NCBI RefSeq assembly: GCF_017312725.1
Contig: NZ_BOPO01000050.1
Coordinates: 22,653-86,652 of the forward strand
DNA length: 64,000 nt
From: Actinocatenispora comari
GTDB lineage: Bacteria > Actinomycetota > Actinomycetes > Mycobacteriales > Micromonosporaceae
Direction: 5' to 3'
The position numbers were made by a program, and so were the translations under genes. Numbering within the stretch: position 1 is the first letter of the stretch; the number at the start of each line of letters is the position of its first letter. The notes under the pieces were generated by a model. It saw only the letters and a list, made by a program, of their open reading frames with translations, was not told where the DNA came from and ran no database searches. Shown piece after piece: positions 53,809 through 62,259 of the stretch.

Positions 53809-54606
53809 TCAGTCCACCGGACCGGCCCCACGGACCACCGGATCGCCTTCGCCAAGCGTCGGACCGGCCCCGCGCACAGCCGGATCGCCTTCGCCGAGCA
53901 TCGGACCGGCCCCGCGCACAGCCGGATCGCCTTCGCCGAGCGTCGGACCGGCCCCGCGGACAGCCGGGTCGGCTTCGCCGAGCGTCGGATCGGCCTCGCC
54001 GAGGATCGGCCTCGGTTCGCGGAGCATCGGGTAGAGCGCGGGTGCGTCGGGCGCGGGGCGGACGTCCGGGCCGGCCGGCCGGTAACCGAGGCGCCGGTAG
54101 AGCCGGGCGGAGTCGGCCGACGAGGCGATCAGGAACGCGGCGGTACCGGCGCGGTCCAGCTGCCGGTGCCGGTGGGCCAGCAGCGCCGCGCCCAACCCGG
54201 CGCGCTGCCGGGCGGGTGCCACGCCGACGAAGCCGAGGTAGGCGTAGCCGGGCCGGTCCGGGTACGCGTCGTGCATGGCACCGTCGAGCGCGGCGAACCG
54301 GTCGACGTGAGCGCCGCACGCGGCGGCCAGCAGCGCGTCGTAGTCGGCCGGCACCACGTCGGGCTCGCCGCCGCCCCCGGCGTACCAGAGGGCGGCGGCG
54401 CTGTCGACGTCGGTGACGTCCACGGTGGCCGCGCCGGACAGGGCGTGCCGGGCGATGATCGCCCAGTACCGCGGGTAGATCTCGCGGCGCCGCGCCAGGT
54501 CGCCGACCAGCCAGTCGGCGAGGTCACCGAGCAGGAACGCGTCCGACAGCAGCCGGGTCAGCCGGTCGGCGTCGGCCCGGCCGGCCGTCCCGATCGGCAC
54601 GCTCAC
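53809..54606 (-). CDS. GNAT acetyltransferase with expanded 14-residue repeat tail
   Basis: A 265-residue protein with a GTG start overlapping the APC permease stop. Residues 1-195 are a GNAT domain: DADRLTRLLSDAFLLG, AYLGFVGVAPARQRAGLGAALL and SADSARLYRRLGYRP. The tail consists of four 14-residue units P-T-L-G-E-G-D-P-A-V-R-G-A-G at 207-262 (T/M, A/G and A/V variants), encoded by 42-bp DNA repeats. The tail is absent from usual GNATs. Cotranscription with an amino acid permease hints at an amine or amino acid substrate. Confidence 0.85.
   Translation of the reverse strand: MSVPIGTAGRADADRLTRLLSDAFLLGDLADWLVGDLARRREIYPRYWAIIARHALSGAATVDVTDVDSAAALWYAGGGGEPDVVPADYDALLAAACGAHVDRFAALDGAMHDAYPDRPGYAYLGFVGVAPARQRAGLGAALLAHRHRQLDRAGTAAFLIASSADSARLYRRLGYRPAGPDVRPAPDAPALYPMLREPRPILGEADPTLGEADPAVRGAGPTLGEGDPAVRGAGPMLGEGDPAVRGAGPTLGEGDPVVRGAGPVD
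53821..53988. repeat. Four 42-bp in-frame tandem repeats in the GNAT gene
   Basis: Four 42-bp units encode the C-terminal repeats of the GNAT protein. Units differ at a few positions; a partial fifth copy is recognisable at 53989-54010. The near-identity at DNA level points to recent expansion by slippage or unequal recombination. Confidence 0.9.
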
Positions 54607-56135
54607 CCGTCACCGCCGAGCACCACCGCCTCGCTGGTGGCCGCCGGGCTCGGCTCGGGTACCGCCGCCGCCGGGCCGGCGGTCAGGTGCCGCCCACCCT
54701 GGCCGATCCGGCCGTACGCGGTGCGGTTGGTCGCCCGCCGCAGCAGGCCCCAGGCGATCCCGAGCACCGCCACCGCGCCGATGCCGGCCGGCAGTGCCCG
54801 CGCGGCGAACGAGTCGTTCGGGATTCCCACCAGGGTGCCGAAGTTGACGGTGGTGACGGTCGCGATCACGGCCAGCCCGAGGAAGCCGAGCACCGGGGCG
54901 ATCCGGGCCTGCCAGGCGTTCTCGTCGCGTCGCTTGCGGGCGAAGTAGACCAGCGCGGCGACGCAGCACAACGTCATCAGCAGCAGCACACCGTAGCCGG
55001 CGAACACGGTGCCGCCGAAGAACAGTGCGGTCTCCGGGTCGGCGCCCCGCGACACCATCACCACGATGATCGCGAGGACCAGGACGGACTGGGCGATCGC
55101 GCCGCCGGCCGGCGCCGCGGTGCGCGACCAGGTACGGCCGAAGACGGCGGGCAGCACCCGGTCGCGGCCGAGTGCGAAGAAGTAACGCGCGCCGGTGTTG
55201 GAGAAACCGATCGCGGCGGCGAGCAGCGAGGTGCACAGCAGGATCTGCGCGACCCGCAGGCTCCAGCTCGGCACGTACGGCGAGACCAGGTGGAACAGGT
55301 ACTGGTCGGCGTACTTGCCGGCGCCGGCGACGACGTTGTCCGGTCCGGCGGCGACGGTCATCGCCCAGGCGGACAGCGCGTAGATGGCGGCGGTGAACGC
55401 GAGCGCGCCGTACACGGCGATCCACGGCGCGCCCTTCTTCGCCTCCTCGCTGTAGTTGTACGAGTCCTCGAAGCCGACCAGGCCGGTCAGCGCGATGACC
55501 ATGCCGACCAGTGCGGTACCGCCACCACCGAACAGTTCCAAAGGGTTGAGCGCGGCGAGCGAGACCGAGCCGTGCGGGTGCGCGATCTCGATGACGTCGA
55601 ACACCAGGATCGCCAGGATCTCGGCGACCAGCGCGATCGCGAGGATCCGGCCGGCCAGGTTGACCTTCAGCACGCCGAGCACGGTGATCACCACCAGCGC
55701 GGCGATCGCCACCCACCAGGGCGAGATGTCCGGGCCGAACAGTTCGGCGATCTGCCGGCCGCCGGCCACCCCGAACCCGCCGAGCAGCCCCGCCTCCATC
55801 GCCGCGTACGACACGACCGCGACCAGGCCGGCGGCCACCGCGGCGACCCGGCCGATGCCGGCCGCGATCGTCACGTACAGCGCGCCGGCGTTCGGGATCC
55901 GCCGGCCCAGCGCCACGTAGCCGACCGCGAACCACCACAGGATCAGCGCCACCGCCAGGTACGCGATCGGGATGGAGGTCAGCCCGGTGACGGCCCAGCC
56001 GTTGGTCAGGCCGGCGCCGACCACGGTCAGCGGCGCGGCCAGCGCGACCACGTAGCCGCCGAGGGTGCCCCAGGACAGTCTGTTGCGGGCCAGGCGGTTG
56101 GTCACCGCGCTGGCCGGGAAGGCTTGCACAGCCAC
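54603..56135 (-). CDS. APC-family amino acid permease
   Basis: A 510-residue transporter with about twelve TM helices, GTG start (AVQAFPASAVTNRLARN follows). APC features include the broken first helix (GTLGGYVVALAAPLTVVGAGL), GRRIPNAGALYVTIAAGIGR, and GFEDSYNYSEEAKKGAPW, where FEDSYNYSEE is the family's substrate-side motif. Substrate probably an amino acid or polyamine. It overlaps the GNAT gene and follows the GPP34 gene by about 70 bases. Confidence 0.9.
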   Translation of the reverse strand: MAVQAFPASAVTNRLARNRLSWGTLGGYVVALAAPLTVVGAGLTNGWAVTGLTSIPIAYLAVALILWWFAVGYVALGRRIPNAGALYVTIAAGIGRVAAVAAGLVAVVSYAAMEAGLLGGFGVAGGRQIAELFGPDISPWWVAIAALVVITVLGVLKVNLAGRILAIALVAEILAILVFDVIEIAHPHGSVSLAALNPLELFGGGGTALVGMVIALTGLVGFEDSYNYSEEAKKGAPWIAVYGALAFTAAIYALSAWAMTVAAGPDNVVAGAGKYADQYLFHLVSPYVPSWSLRVAQILLCTSLLAAAIGFSNTGARYFFALGRDRVLPAVFGRTWSRTAAPAGGAIAQSVLVLAIIVVMVSRGADPETALFFGGTVFAGYGVLLLMTLCCVAALVYFARKRRDENAWQARIAPVLGFLGLAVIATVTTVNFGTLVGIPNDSFAARALPAGIGAVAVLGIAWGLLRRATNRTAYGRIGQGGRHLTAGPAAAVPEPSPAATSEAVVLGGDG

Positions 56136-56205
56136 GGGAAGGACCTTTCGTGAGGGGATGACGCAGCCCCGGCGCGGCGTCGCGGGTGCACCGGGGTCGT
56201 GCGGG

Positions 56206-57120
56206 TCAGTGCCGTCGGGTCACGACGGCCTGCAGTTCGCTCGCGGCGTCCAGGACCGACTGCAGGTCGGGAGTGAGCCGCAGGTCGGTGGGCATCGGGA
56301 AGTGGTCGGAGAACTCGCGCCGGACCACGGCCATCAAGCCGATCGCGTCGTAGAGGCCGAACAGCACCCGGTCGGCCTCGCCGACCGGCTCCCGGTCGCG
56401 CAGCTTGCGGGGCAGCCGGGTCAGCGCGTTGACCGACGCGGTCGGCTCGACGTCGAGGAACACCTGCCGGCGGCGCAGCCCGGACCGGCGCTGCTCCTCG
56501 ACCACCAGCCGGGCCATCGCCAGCCGCTCGCCGACCATCCGGTACGCCCGGTCGGAGAGGTACTCGACGAACTCCACCACCGGCCGCCGCTGGTCCCGGG
56601 CGTCCTCGACGATCTCCGACAGCACCCGGTAGCACAGCGGGTCGCGCGGCGGCGCCTCCAGGTAGAGCCGGTGGTCGGGGGCGAGCACCGGCGCGCCGGT
56701 CCCGGCAGCCGGGAACGTGCGCAGCAGCCGTTGCCGGCCGTGCGCCGGGTCGTCCCGCCAGGTCAGCATCAGCTCGGCGACCAGCGCCGCGGCACAGCCG
56801 ATCCCGACCAGCCGGTGGTTGATCCGGGTGGCGCCGGTGAACGCGTCGGTGGCGCCGCGGAACAGTTCGTCGGCGATCGGCCGGACCTTCGCGCCGGCGG
56901 CGCCGGACGGCGGCCGGTTCGCGCCGGACGGCGGGTACGCCGGGTCGGCGTGCGGCATTCGCGGCGGCGCGGCGTAGGCCGGCGGCGCGGCCCGCGGTGG
57001 CTCGGTCCGCGGTGGCGGCTCGGCGCGCGGCGGGACGGGGGCCGATCGGGTCGACGGGGCAGCGTCGGGGTGCAGCTGCTCGTACCAACCGGTGTGGTTC
57101 GTACGCCGCGGGTCGGTCAC
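56206..57120 (-). CDS. GPP34 (GOLPH3/Vps74-like) family protein
   Basis: A 304-residue protein. Residues 1-78 are Pro/Arg-rich and disordered. The rest matches bacterial GPP34: GIGCAAALVAELMLTW, HLYLE-like strand (DHRLYLEAPPRDPLCYRVLSEIV), helix VEFVEYLSDRAYRMVGERL, LRRRQVFLDVEPTASVNAL and DRVLFGLYDAIGL. In eukaryotes GOLPH3 binds phosphatidylinositol-4-phosphate and Golgi enzymes; in actinobacteria GPP34 proteins are abundant and of uncertain role. It lies upstream of the APC permease on the same strand. Confidence 0.82.
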   Translation of the reverse strand: MTDPRRTNHTGWYEQLHPDAAPSTRSAPVPPRAEPPPRTEPPRAAPPAYAAPPRMPHADPAYPPSGANRPPSGAAGAKVRPIADELFRGATDAFTGATRINHRLVGIGCAAALVAELMLTWRDDPAHGRQRLLRTFPAAGTGAPVLAPDHRLYLEAPPRDPLCYRVLSEIVEDARDQRRPVVEFVEYLSDRAYRMVGERLAMARLVVEEQRRSGLRRRQVFLDVEPTASVNALTRLPRKLRDREPVGEADRVLFGLYDAIGLMAVVRREFSDHFPMPTDLRLTPDLQSVLDAASELQAVVTRRH

Positions 57121-57590
57121 CGGCGGCCTCGTGGGTGCGACGCGGGTCGCGGACGTGGGTGCGGCATGGGCGGCTGCGTCCTATCCGCGAGGCGTCGGAC
57201 GGCGACGTGCGAACACAAACAGACCACCGCAGAAAGTGATGTACTGGTTGAACCTCACGCCGTCTCCACCTGGTAGGGACAAGGAAGACATATGTGCCAG
57301 CTCGGCACGCATGCAGTGAACACCACGGCGCCGGTTTTCACAAGGTAGCGGAATCGGTATCGCGTAACCGACCCGGCACCCCGATCATGACTGTTCGTGC
57401 TTGTCGCGACAGGCCTGGCCGGCCGCACCCGTTGTGCAACATCCGAGTGACAAGTACCGCACCGCGCCGTTGCTGCCGCCTGCGGTGCCCCAGGTTCGGT
57501 CCGGCCACCTAATACACTCGGCCGAGCCAGACAGCCGGGCACGTTCCGCCGCGCTCCGGCGCCACCGGGGCACAGCGTCAGGGGGTCACA
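57121..57590. other. 470-bp regulatory gap between divergent GPP34 and XRE genes
   Basis: No large gene fits. The gap contains a short ORF with a Shine-Dalgarno (57292-57348), a TAATAC -10-like hexamer at 57510-57515 pointing to the XRE gene, and the small palindromes GTCGCGAC and TTGTGCAA near 57406-57440. Part of it is less G+C-rich than its surroundings. Confidence 0.5.
57292..57348 (+). CDS. Possible 18-residue peptide
   Basis: An ATG preceded by AAGGAAG at a usable distance opens an 18-codon frame, MCQLGTHAVNTTAPVFTR. It is not Arg/Ala-dominated like chance frames in this genome. It could be a leader peptide or simply chance. Confidence 0.3.
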   Translation: MCQLGTHAVNTTAPVFTR

Positions 57591-58508
57591 ATGCGTAATC
57601 GGTCGAGCCTCGACGCGGCGGCGGCCGAGAACGGCGAGTCGGTCGGCGCGGCGTGGGCCCGGCGCAAGGTCGGCAACCTGCTGCGGGAGTTGCGCGAGCA
57701 GGCCGGCGTCACGCAGGAGGACGCCGCCGCGTTCATCGAGCGGCACGTGACCACGCTGTACAAGATCGAGAACGGGCTGCCCGGGGTGAAGTTGCGGCCC
57801 AAGGGCGACATCGACGGCCTGGTCGAGCTGTACGCCGCGGACGAGGCGACGCACCGCCGGCTCACCGAACTGCTCGCGCTGACCCGGTTGAAGGGCCCGT
57901 TCACCCGCTACCGGGACGTCGTGTCGCCGGAGTTCGACCTGTACCTGGGGCTGGAGGGCTCCGCGACCGAGCTGGTCAGCTACGAGCCGGACCTGGTGCC
58001 GGGCCTGCTGCAGACCGAGGCGTACGCGTCGGCCATCACCAGCCTGCCCGGCGGCGACGGCCGCAGCCGGCCGCCGACCGAGGTGGCCAAGCGGGTGGCG
58101 CTGCGGCGCAGCCGGCAGAGCGTGCTGACCCGCGCAACCGACCCGCTGCGGCTGGACGTGGTGCTCTCCGAGACCGTGCTGCGCCGGCCGGTCGGTGGGC
58201 CGCGGGTGCTCGCCGACCAACTCGCCCACATCGTCGCGATGACCGAGCTGCCGACCGTGTCGGTGCGCGTGGTCCGGTTCGCCGCCGGACTGCACCTGGG
58301 CTACACGACCGGCCAGTTCATCGTGCTGCGCTTCCCGGAGGACCAACCGATCGCCTACTGCGACGGGTTCCTCGGGGACAACTACTTCAACAAACCGCAG
58401 GAGGTGGCGCGTTACGACGAGGCATTCGCCGACATCAGCAAGCACGCCCTGAACGCCGCGGACAGTCGCGAGTTCATCGGGCAGATCACGAAGGAGACGA
58501 CCACGTGA
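57591..58508 (+). CDS. XRE-family regulator with DUF5753
   Basis: A 305-residue protein. Residues 25-85 form the helix-turn-helix (LLRELREQAGVTQEDAAAFIERH, TLYKIENG). The DUF5753 part includes VSYEPDLVPGLLQTEAYASAI, ETVLRRPVGGPRVLADQLAHI and QFIVLRFPEDQPIAYCD. Such regulators pair with small DUF397 proteins throughout actinobacteria, often acting on development or antibiotic production, and have been likened to toxin-antitoxin pairs. It overlaps its DUF397 partner by GTGA. Confidence 0.93.
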   Translation: MRNRSSLDAAAAENGESVGAAWARRKVGNLLRELREQAGVTQEDAAAFIERHVTTLYKIENGLPGVKLRPKGDIDGLVELYAADEATHRRLTELLALTRLKGPFTRYRDVVSPEFDLYLGLEGSATELVSYEPDLVPGLLQTEAYASAITSLPGGDGRSRPPTEVAKRVALRRSRQSVLTRATDPLRLDVVLSETVLRRPVGGPRVLADQLAHIVAMTELPTVSVRVVRFAAGLHLGYTTGQFIVLRFPEDQPIAYCDGFLGDNYFNKPQEVARYDEAFADISKHALNAADSREFIGQITKETTT

Positions 58509-58705
58509 GTGGCCTTTCCGGCGCGGTGTGGCGCAAGTCCAGCCGCAGCAGCGCCAGCAACCAGTGCGTCGAAGTGGCGACGAACCTGCCCGGGATCGTC
58601 GGGGTACGAGACTCCAAGGACCCGGCCGGAGCCGCCCTCGCGGTGGCCCCGACGGCGTTCGACGCGTTCGTACGCTTCGCCGCGGGGTGTGCCACCGCGC
58701 GATGA
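58505..58705 (+). CDS. DUF397 protein
   Basis: A 66-residue protein starting (GTG) SGLSGAVWRKSSRSSASNQ after Met. The family pattern W-R-K-S-S-R-S, NQCVEVA, GVRDSKDPAGAALAVAP and AFDAFVRFA is complete. DUF397 proteins are the partners of XRE-DUF5753 regulators. The GTGA overlap makes translational coupling certain. Confidence 0.93.
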   Translation: MSGLSGAVWRKSSRSSASNQCVEVATNLPGIVGVRDSKDPAGAALAVAPTAFDAFVRFAAGCATAR

Positions 58706-58821
58706 CCCGGGTACGGCTTCCTGCCCGAAGCCGGCACCCGAGCCATCGCAGTGGTTGGACACCGCGAGACATGATGCCGCATGCGGGCACGTACCGCTAG
58801 GCCGCATCACTGTCAGTAGCC

Positions 58822-58865
58822 GGCTCGCGGATCCGTACCGGCACCGCCGTACGGGTCCGCGAGCC
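58822..58865 (+). terminator. 17-bp terminator hairpin
   Basis: Bases 58822-58838 pair with 58849-58865 along 17 bp with one G-U pair, around a ten-base loop; one more outer C-G pair is possible. It separates the DUF397 gene from the sigma operon. Confidence 0.85.
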
Positions 58866-58980
58866 GCACCGTTCACCCCGGCGACGCGTCGCGGCCGATG
58901 CCCGCCGCGAACTGGTTCGCCGGCGGATCGAACCTCGCCCGGCCGCCCGGCCCTCATAGCCAGTGTCAAGGGAGGTACGG

Positions 58981-59499
58981 GTGAACAAACTCGACGGGTT
59001 CACGGAGTTCGTGACCGCCCGGTTACCGGCGCTGACCAGGCTCGGGTTCGCGCTGACCGGCGACCACCAGCTCGCCGAGGACCTGGTGCAGACCGCGCTG
59101 TTCCGGCTGGCGCAACGCTGGGGCCGGGTGGACGAACCGCAGGCGTACGCGCGCCGCATCATGATCAACGAAAGCACCTCGTGGCGGCGCCGCCGTCGGC
59201 TGCGCGAGACGTCGCTGGCCGCGGCCGGCGACCCGGCCGGCACGGTCGAGGTGGCCGAGTCGGTCGCCCGGCGCGAGTCGTTCATCGCCGCGCTGCGCAC
59301 GCTGACCGCCAAGCAGCGCGCCGTGCTCGCGCTGCGCTACTACGAAGATCTGTCCGAGGTGGACACCGCCGCGGCGCTGGGCTGCTCGGTCGGCACCGTC
59401 AAGAGTCGTACCCACCAAGCGATCCGCCGGCTGCGCGAACTCGCACCGGAACTCGCGATCGGCACCGACCGGTCGCTCGCCGAGGAGGTTGCCCGATGA
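58981..59499 (+). CDS. SigE-family ECF sigma factor
   Basis: A 172-residue sigma factor; GTG at 58981 follows GGGAGG closely and is preferred to the ATG at 58963. Sigma2 is FTEFVTARLPALTRLGFALTG with HQLAEDLVQTALFRLAQRW; sigma4 is LTAKQRAVLALRYYEDLSEVD and GTVKSRTHQAIRRL. It matches the SigE (TIGR02983-like) subgroup. It overlaps the downstream membrane protein gene by ATGA, the usual arrangement with an anti-sigma-like partner. Confidence 0.92.
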   Translation: MNKLDGFTEFVTARLPALTRLGFALTGDHQLAEDLVQTALFRLAQRWGRVDEPQAYARRIMINESTSWRRRRRLRETSLAAAGDPAGTVEVAESVARRESFIAALRTLTAKQRAVLALRYYEDLSEVDTAAALGCSVGTVKSRTHQAIRRLRELAPELAIGTDRSLAEEVAR

Positions 59500-60731
59500 A
59501 CGAACTCGGCCAGCTCTACCACGAGGCCACCGCGACGACCCGGCCGCCGTCCGCGCAAGCGGTCACCCAGCGCATCCAGCGGCGCTTCCGCCGTCGTCGT
59601 GCCGGCCGGTACGGCGCCGGCGTGCTCGTCGCCGTCGCCCTCGTGCTCGGCGGTGTCGCCTGGCACGGCGCCGGCACCATGCCACCGGCGCCGATCGACA
59701 CCGCGGCGCGGCTGCCCGCCGACCGCCCGGTCGGCCGGGGCGAGTACGTCCAGCCGTACTTCGCCAGCGACGGGAACACCCCGCGCAACGCGCTGTTGCG
59801 TACCAGGTCCGGCGCGCGGTACGTGGTGCCGGGTCGGATCGGCCCGAGCGCGGCGGGGATGGGTACCCCGCTGTCCCCGACCGGCCGGTGGCTCGTCAGC
59901 AGCATCGGCGACCAGGTGGTGGTCCGCGACCTCACCGCGAAGCGCACGTACCGCACCGGCCGGGCCGGCGCCGACGGCATCCCGGTCGCCTGGTCGTCGA
60001 ACGAGCGGTGGTTGGTGCTGCGCGGTGCGCCCGACGGCAACCACATCGACGACACGCTGTTCCGCGTCGACCTGCACAGCGGCGCCGTGCTGCGGCTCGC
60101 GACCGGAGCGCACCGCTCCGCCGGCGAGATCGCCGCCATCCTGCCGAACGGCGACCCGGTCTTCCAGGTACCCGGTAGCCGGCCGACCCCGAAGCCGGCC
60201 AAGGAGTCGCTGCTGAAGTCCGGTAGCGGCGTCTACCAGGTCGCCGACCCGAACACCGGTGCCCTGCGCACCGCGTACACGGTGCCGAACGCGCAGCTGT
60301 GGCACTCCGAGGACGTGGCCCGGATCGACCCGGCCGCGCCGAAGCACCAGCCTCGGCTCGCCTGGATGCCGAGCACCCGGGTACCGCTGATCGTGTCGCC
60401 GGACGGCGGGCAGGGCGCGGCCGTCACCACCCGCTACGGCAGGCGAAGCACGCTGAGCCTCGGGGTCGTGGACCTGCGCCACGACACCGAGAGGGCGGTC
60501 AACGTGGTCGTCGACGCCAACGGCACGACCGCCGACGGCATCGCGGCGGTGCGCGAGTGGCGTCCGGTCACCCTCGACCACGGCAGGCTCACCGTGCTGG
60601 GGCGGACCGGGATGAACGCCTACGTCGTCCGGTTGACGATCGATCTCGCCCACGGCAACGCCCTGGCGGTGCAGAAGATCCACTACCCGGAGGACAGCCT
60701 GCCTGCCGGAGCCGTCTCGACGGAGGAGTGA
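59496..60731 (+). CDS. Membrane-anchored partner of the SigE-like sigma factor
   Basis: A 411-residue protein starting MNELGQLYHEATATTRPPSA after GGAGG. Residues 1-38 are cytosolic and basic (QRIQRRFRRRRAGR), followed by one TM helix (YGAGVLVAVALVLGGVAW). The extracytoplasmic part resembles a beta-propeller (PLSPTGRWLVSSIGDQVVVRDL, NERWLVLRGAPDGNHI). Coupling to a sigma gene suggests control of it, but no zinc-binding anti-sigma motif is visible. Sensor or anti-sigma role is inference. Confidence 0.75.
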   Translation: MNELGQLYHEATATTRPPSAQAVTQRIQRRFRRRRAGRYGAGVLVAVALVLGGVAWHGAGTMPPAPIDTAARLPADRPVGRGEYVQPYFASDGNTPRNALLRTRSGARYVVPGRIGPSAAGMGTPLSPTGRWLVSSIGDQVVVRDLTAKRTYRTGRAGADGIPVAWSSNERWLVLRGAPDGNHIDDTLFRVDLHSGAVLRLATGAHRSAGEIAAILPNGDPVFQVPGSRPTPKPAKESLLKSGSGVYQVADPNTGALRTAYTVPNAQLWHSEDVARIDPAAPKHQPRLAWMPSTRVPLIVSPDGGQGAAVTTRYGRRSTLSLGVVDLRHDTERAVNVVVDANGTTADGIAAVREWRPVTLDHGRLTVLGRTGMNAYVVRLTIDLAHGNALAVQKIHYPEDSLPAGAVSTEE

Positions 60732-60746
60732 CCGGATCGGTCGATC

Positions 60747-60786
60747 GGCGCCGCCGCGGGATCCGTGCGGATTCCGCGGCGGCGCC
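60747..60786. terminator. 18-bp bidirectional terminator
   Basis: Bases 60747-60764 pair with 60769-60786 (one G-U pair) around GTGC, between the convergent sigma-partner and DUF4185 genes. Confidence 0.85.
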
Positions 60787-60818
60787 GTGGTGGCCCCGAC
60801 GCGCGATCGGTTGCCGGA

Positions 60819-61952
60819 TCAGTGCGACAGGCCGTTGATCTGGTAGTGCATGACGCGGTAGTTCTGGTTGTCGTACCACTGGCTGACGCAGACGTGGTAG
60901 TCGTCGAAGGTGGAACCGGGGATGACGAAGCCGCCGTAGGGGCTCGCGACGAGGTTGCCGACCTCCAGGCCGGGCGAGGTCGGCACGATGATGGTCTGTT
61001 CCGGCGTGGTGAACAGGTTCGAGGTGGGCAGCGGGAAGATCTGCGCGCGGATGCCGAGCGCGTCCATGTTGAGCCAGCTGAACGAGTACTGGCCGCCCAT
61101 CGCGCGGAAGCAGATCTCGCCCCACCTGCGGGCGCCGGTGATCGTGGTGGGCGGGTTTCCCCAGGCCCAGGCGCCGTTCGCGTAGCCCCACGGCTGGTAG
61201 GCGCCGGGCACGCCGAGCTGGTCCTGCGGTACCCGGTGCAGCAGCAGGCCGGAGGTGACGTCGCGGTTGAACACGGTGGACAGCACGTAGCAGTAGCCGT
61301 CGTCGGCGACCGCGTAGGTCTTCTGCTGGAACTGCCCGCCGTACACCTCGGCGGGCCACTGGCACAGGTACTCCCAGGTCTCGCCGTTGTCGGTGGAGCG
61401 CCAGAAGTCGGTGTGGTCGGTCTGGTAGATCACGCCGCGCATCAGGTGCAGGTACATGGTGTCGCCGACGGTGAACACGTCGGACGGGATCGCGGTCGTG
61501 TAGCCGCCGCCGACCGGCGCGTGCCCCTCCGGTACCAGGCCGACGGCGCTCGATCCGCCGACCGCACCGTCGATGGTCAGCGAGCCGAGGTCGGCCGAGG
61601 AGGAACGCAGGCCGACCGGGGCCCGCCAGTTCGGGCCGCCGACCCCGCTGCCGTCGAACGTGTCGCCGCAGACGAACAGGATCGAGCCGTCCGGGCAGCG
61701 GGCCGGGATGCCGAGGTCGGTCCACGGCGCCGCGAAGCCGCCGGTCTCGGCCGGGCCGGTCAGGTTCTTCACCTTGAACCCGGTGACCAGGTCGGGGTGC
61801 ATGCCGCTGGCCGGAGCCGCGCTTCCCGCGACGGCGTCGAGGGCGCCGGCGCCGAGCGCGATGCCGGCGACGGCGCCGAGCCCGGCGGTCAGCAGCCGGC
61901 GCCGGCCGAGGGGCGGACCGGCCGGGTCGGGGCGGTGTCTGTCTGCGGTCAC
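60819..61952 (-). CDS. Tat-exported DUF4185 protein
   Basis: A 377-residue secreted protein; GTG at 61952 follows GGAGG by seven bases. The N-terminus has a twin-arginine signal (GRRRLLTAGLGAVAGIALGAG). The mature protein is a five-bladed-propeller-like DUF4185 domain: PDGSILFVCGDTFDG, DFWRSTDNGETWEYLCQWP and FVIPGSTFDDYHVCVSQWYD near the end. Members are thought to bind or cleave cell-surface sugars (some are arabinan-active in mycobacteria), but substrate here is unknown. Confidence 0.85.
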   Translation of the reverse strand: MTADRHRPDPAGPPLGRRRLLTAGLGAVAGIALGAGALDAVAGSAAPASGMHPDLVTGFKVKNLTGPAETGGFAAPWTDLGIPARCPDGSILFVCGDTFDGSGVGGPNWRAPVGLRSSSADLGSLTIDGAVGGSSAVGLVPEGHAPVGGGYTTAIPSDVFTVGDTMYLHLMRGVIYQTDHTDFWRSTDNGETWEYLCQWPAEVYGGQFQQKTYAVADDGYCYVLSTVFNRDVTSGLLLHRVPQDQLGVPGAYQPWGYANGAWAWGNPPTTITGARRWGEICFRAMGGQYSFSWLNMDALGIRAQIFPLPTSNLFTTPEQTIIVPTSPGLEVGNLVASPYGGFVIPGSTFDDYHVCVSQWYDNQNYRVMHYQINGLSH

Positions 61953-62259
61953 GGTTGGCCTCCGGTGCGTCGAGGCAGCCGACCGGACGGAGTCGAGTCC
62001 ATCTTGCCGGCTGGGTACCTTTTGGGTGAGAAATCGAATTCTCACGCCTCTGCGCGGCGCTGGCAAGCCCCTCTCCCCCGGCCAGCGGAGCATCGGCACG
62101 CCTCGCGGCGGCGCCACACCCCAGGCAGGCACGGACGGGGCGCCGGCGACGAATCACCGCGGATCGATAACCCGGACGTGCCACGCTCCCCGGTTCCGCC
62201 GGCGCACGCCCCGGACCTGCCCGTTTACTGAGCACGAAGTCGATCTTTGGAGGTACCCG

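Noticed and set aside
57591..58705. Classical toxin-antitoxin system
   Set aside because: XRE-DUF397 pairs have been compared with such systems, but neither protein has a toxin domain.
58412..58969. Minus-strand ORF over the DUF397 gene and terminator
   Set aside because: It crosses a 17-bp terminator hairpin and is antisense to a clear DUF397 gene.
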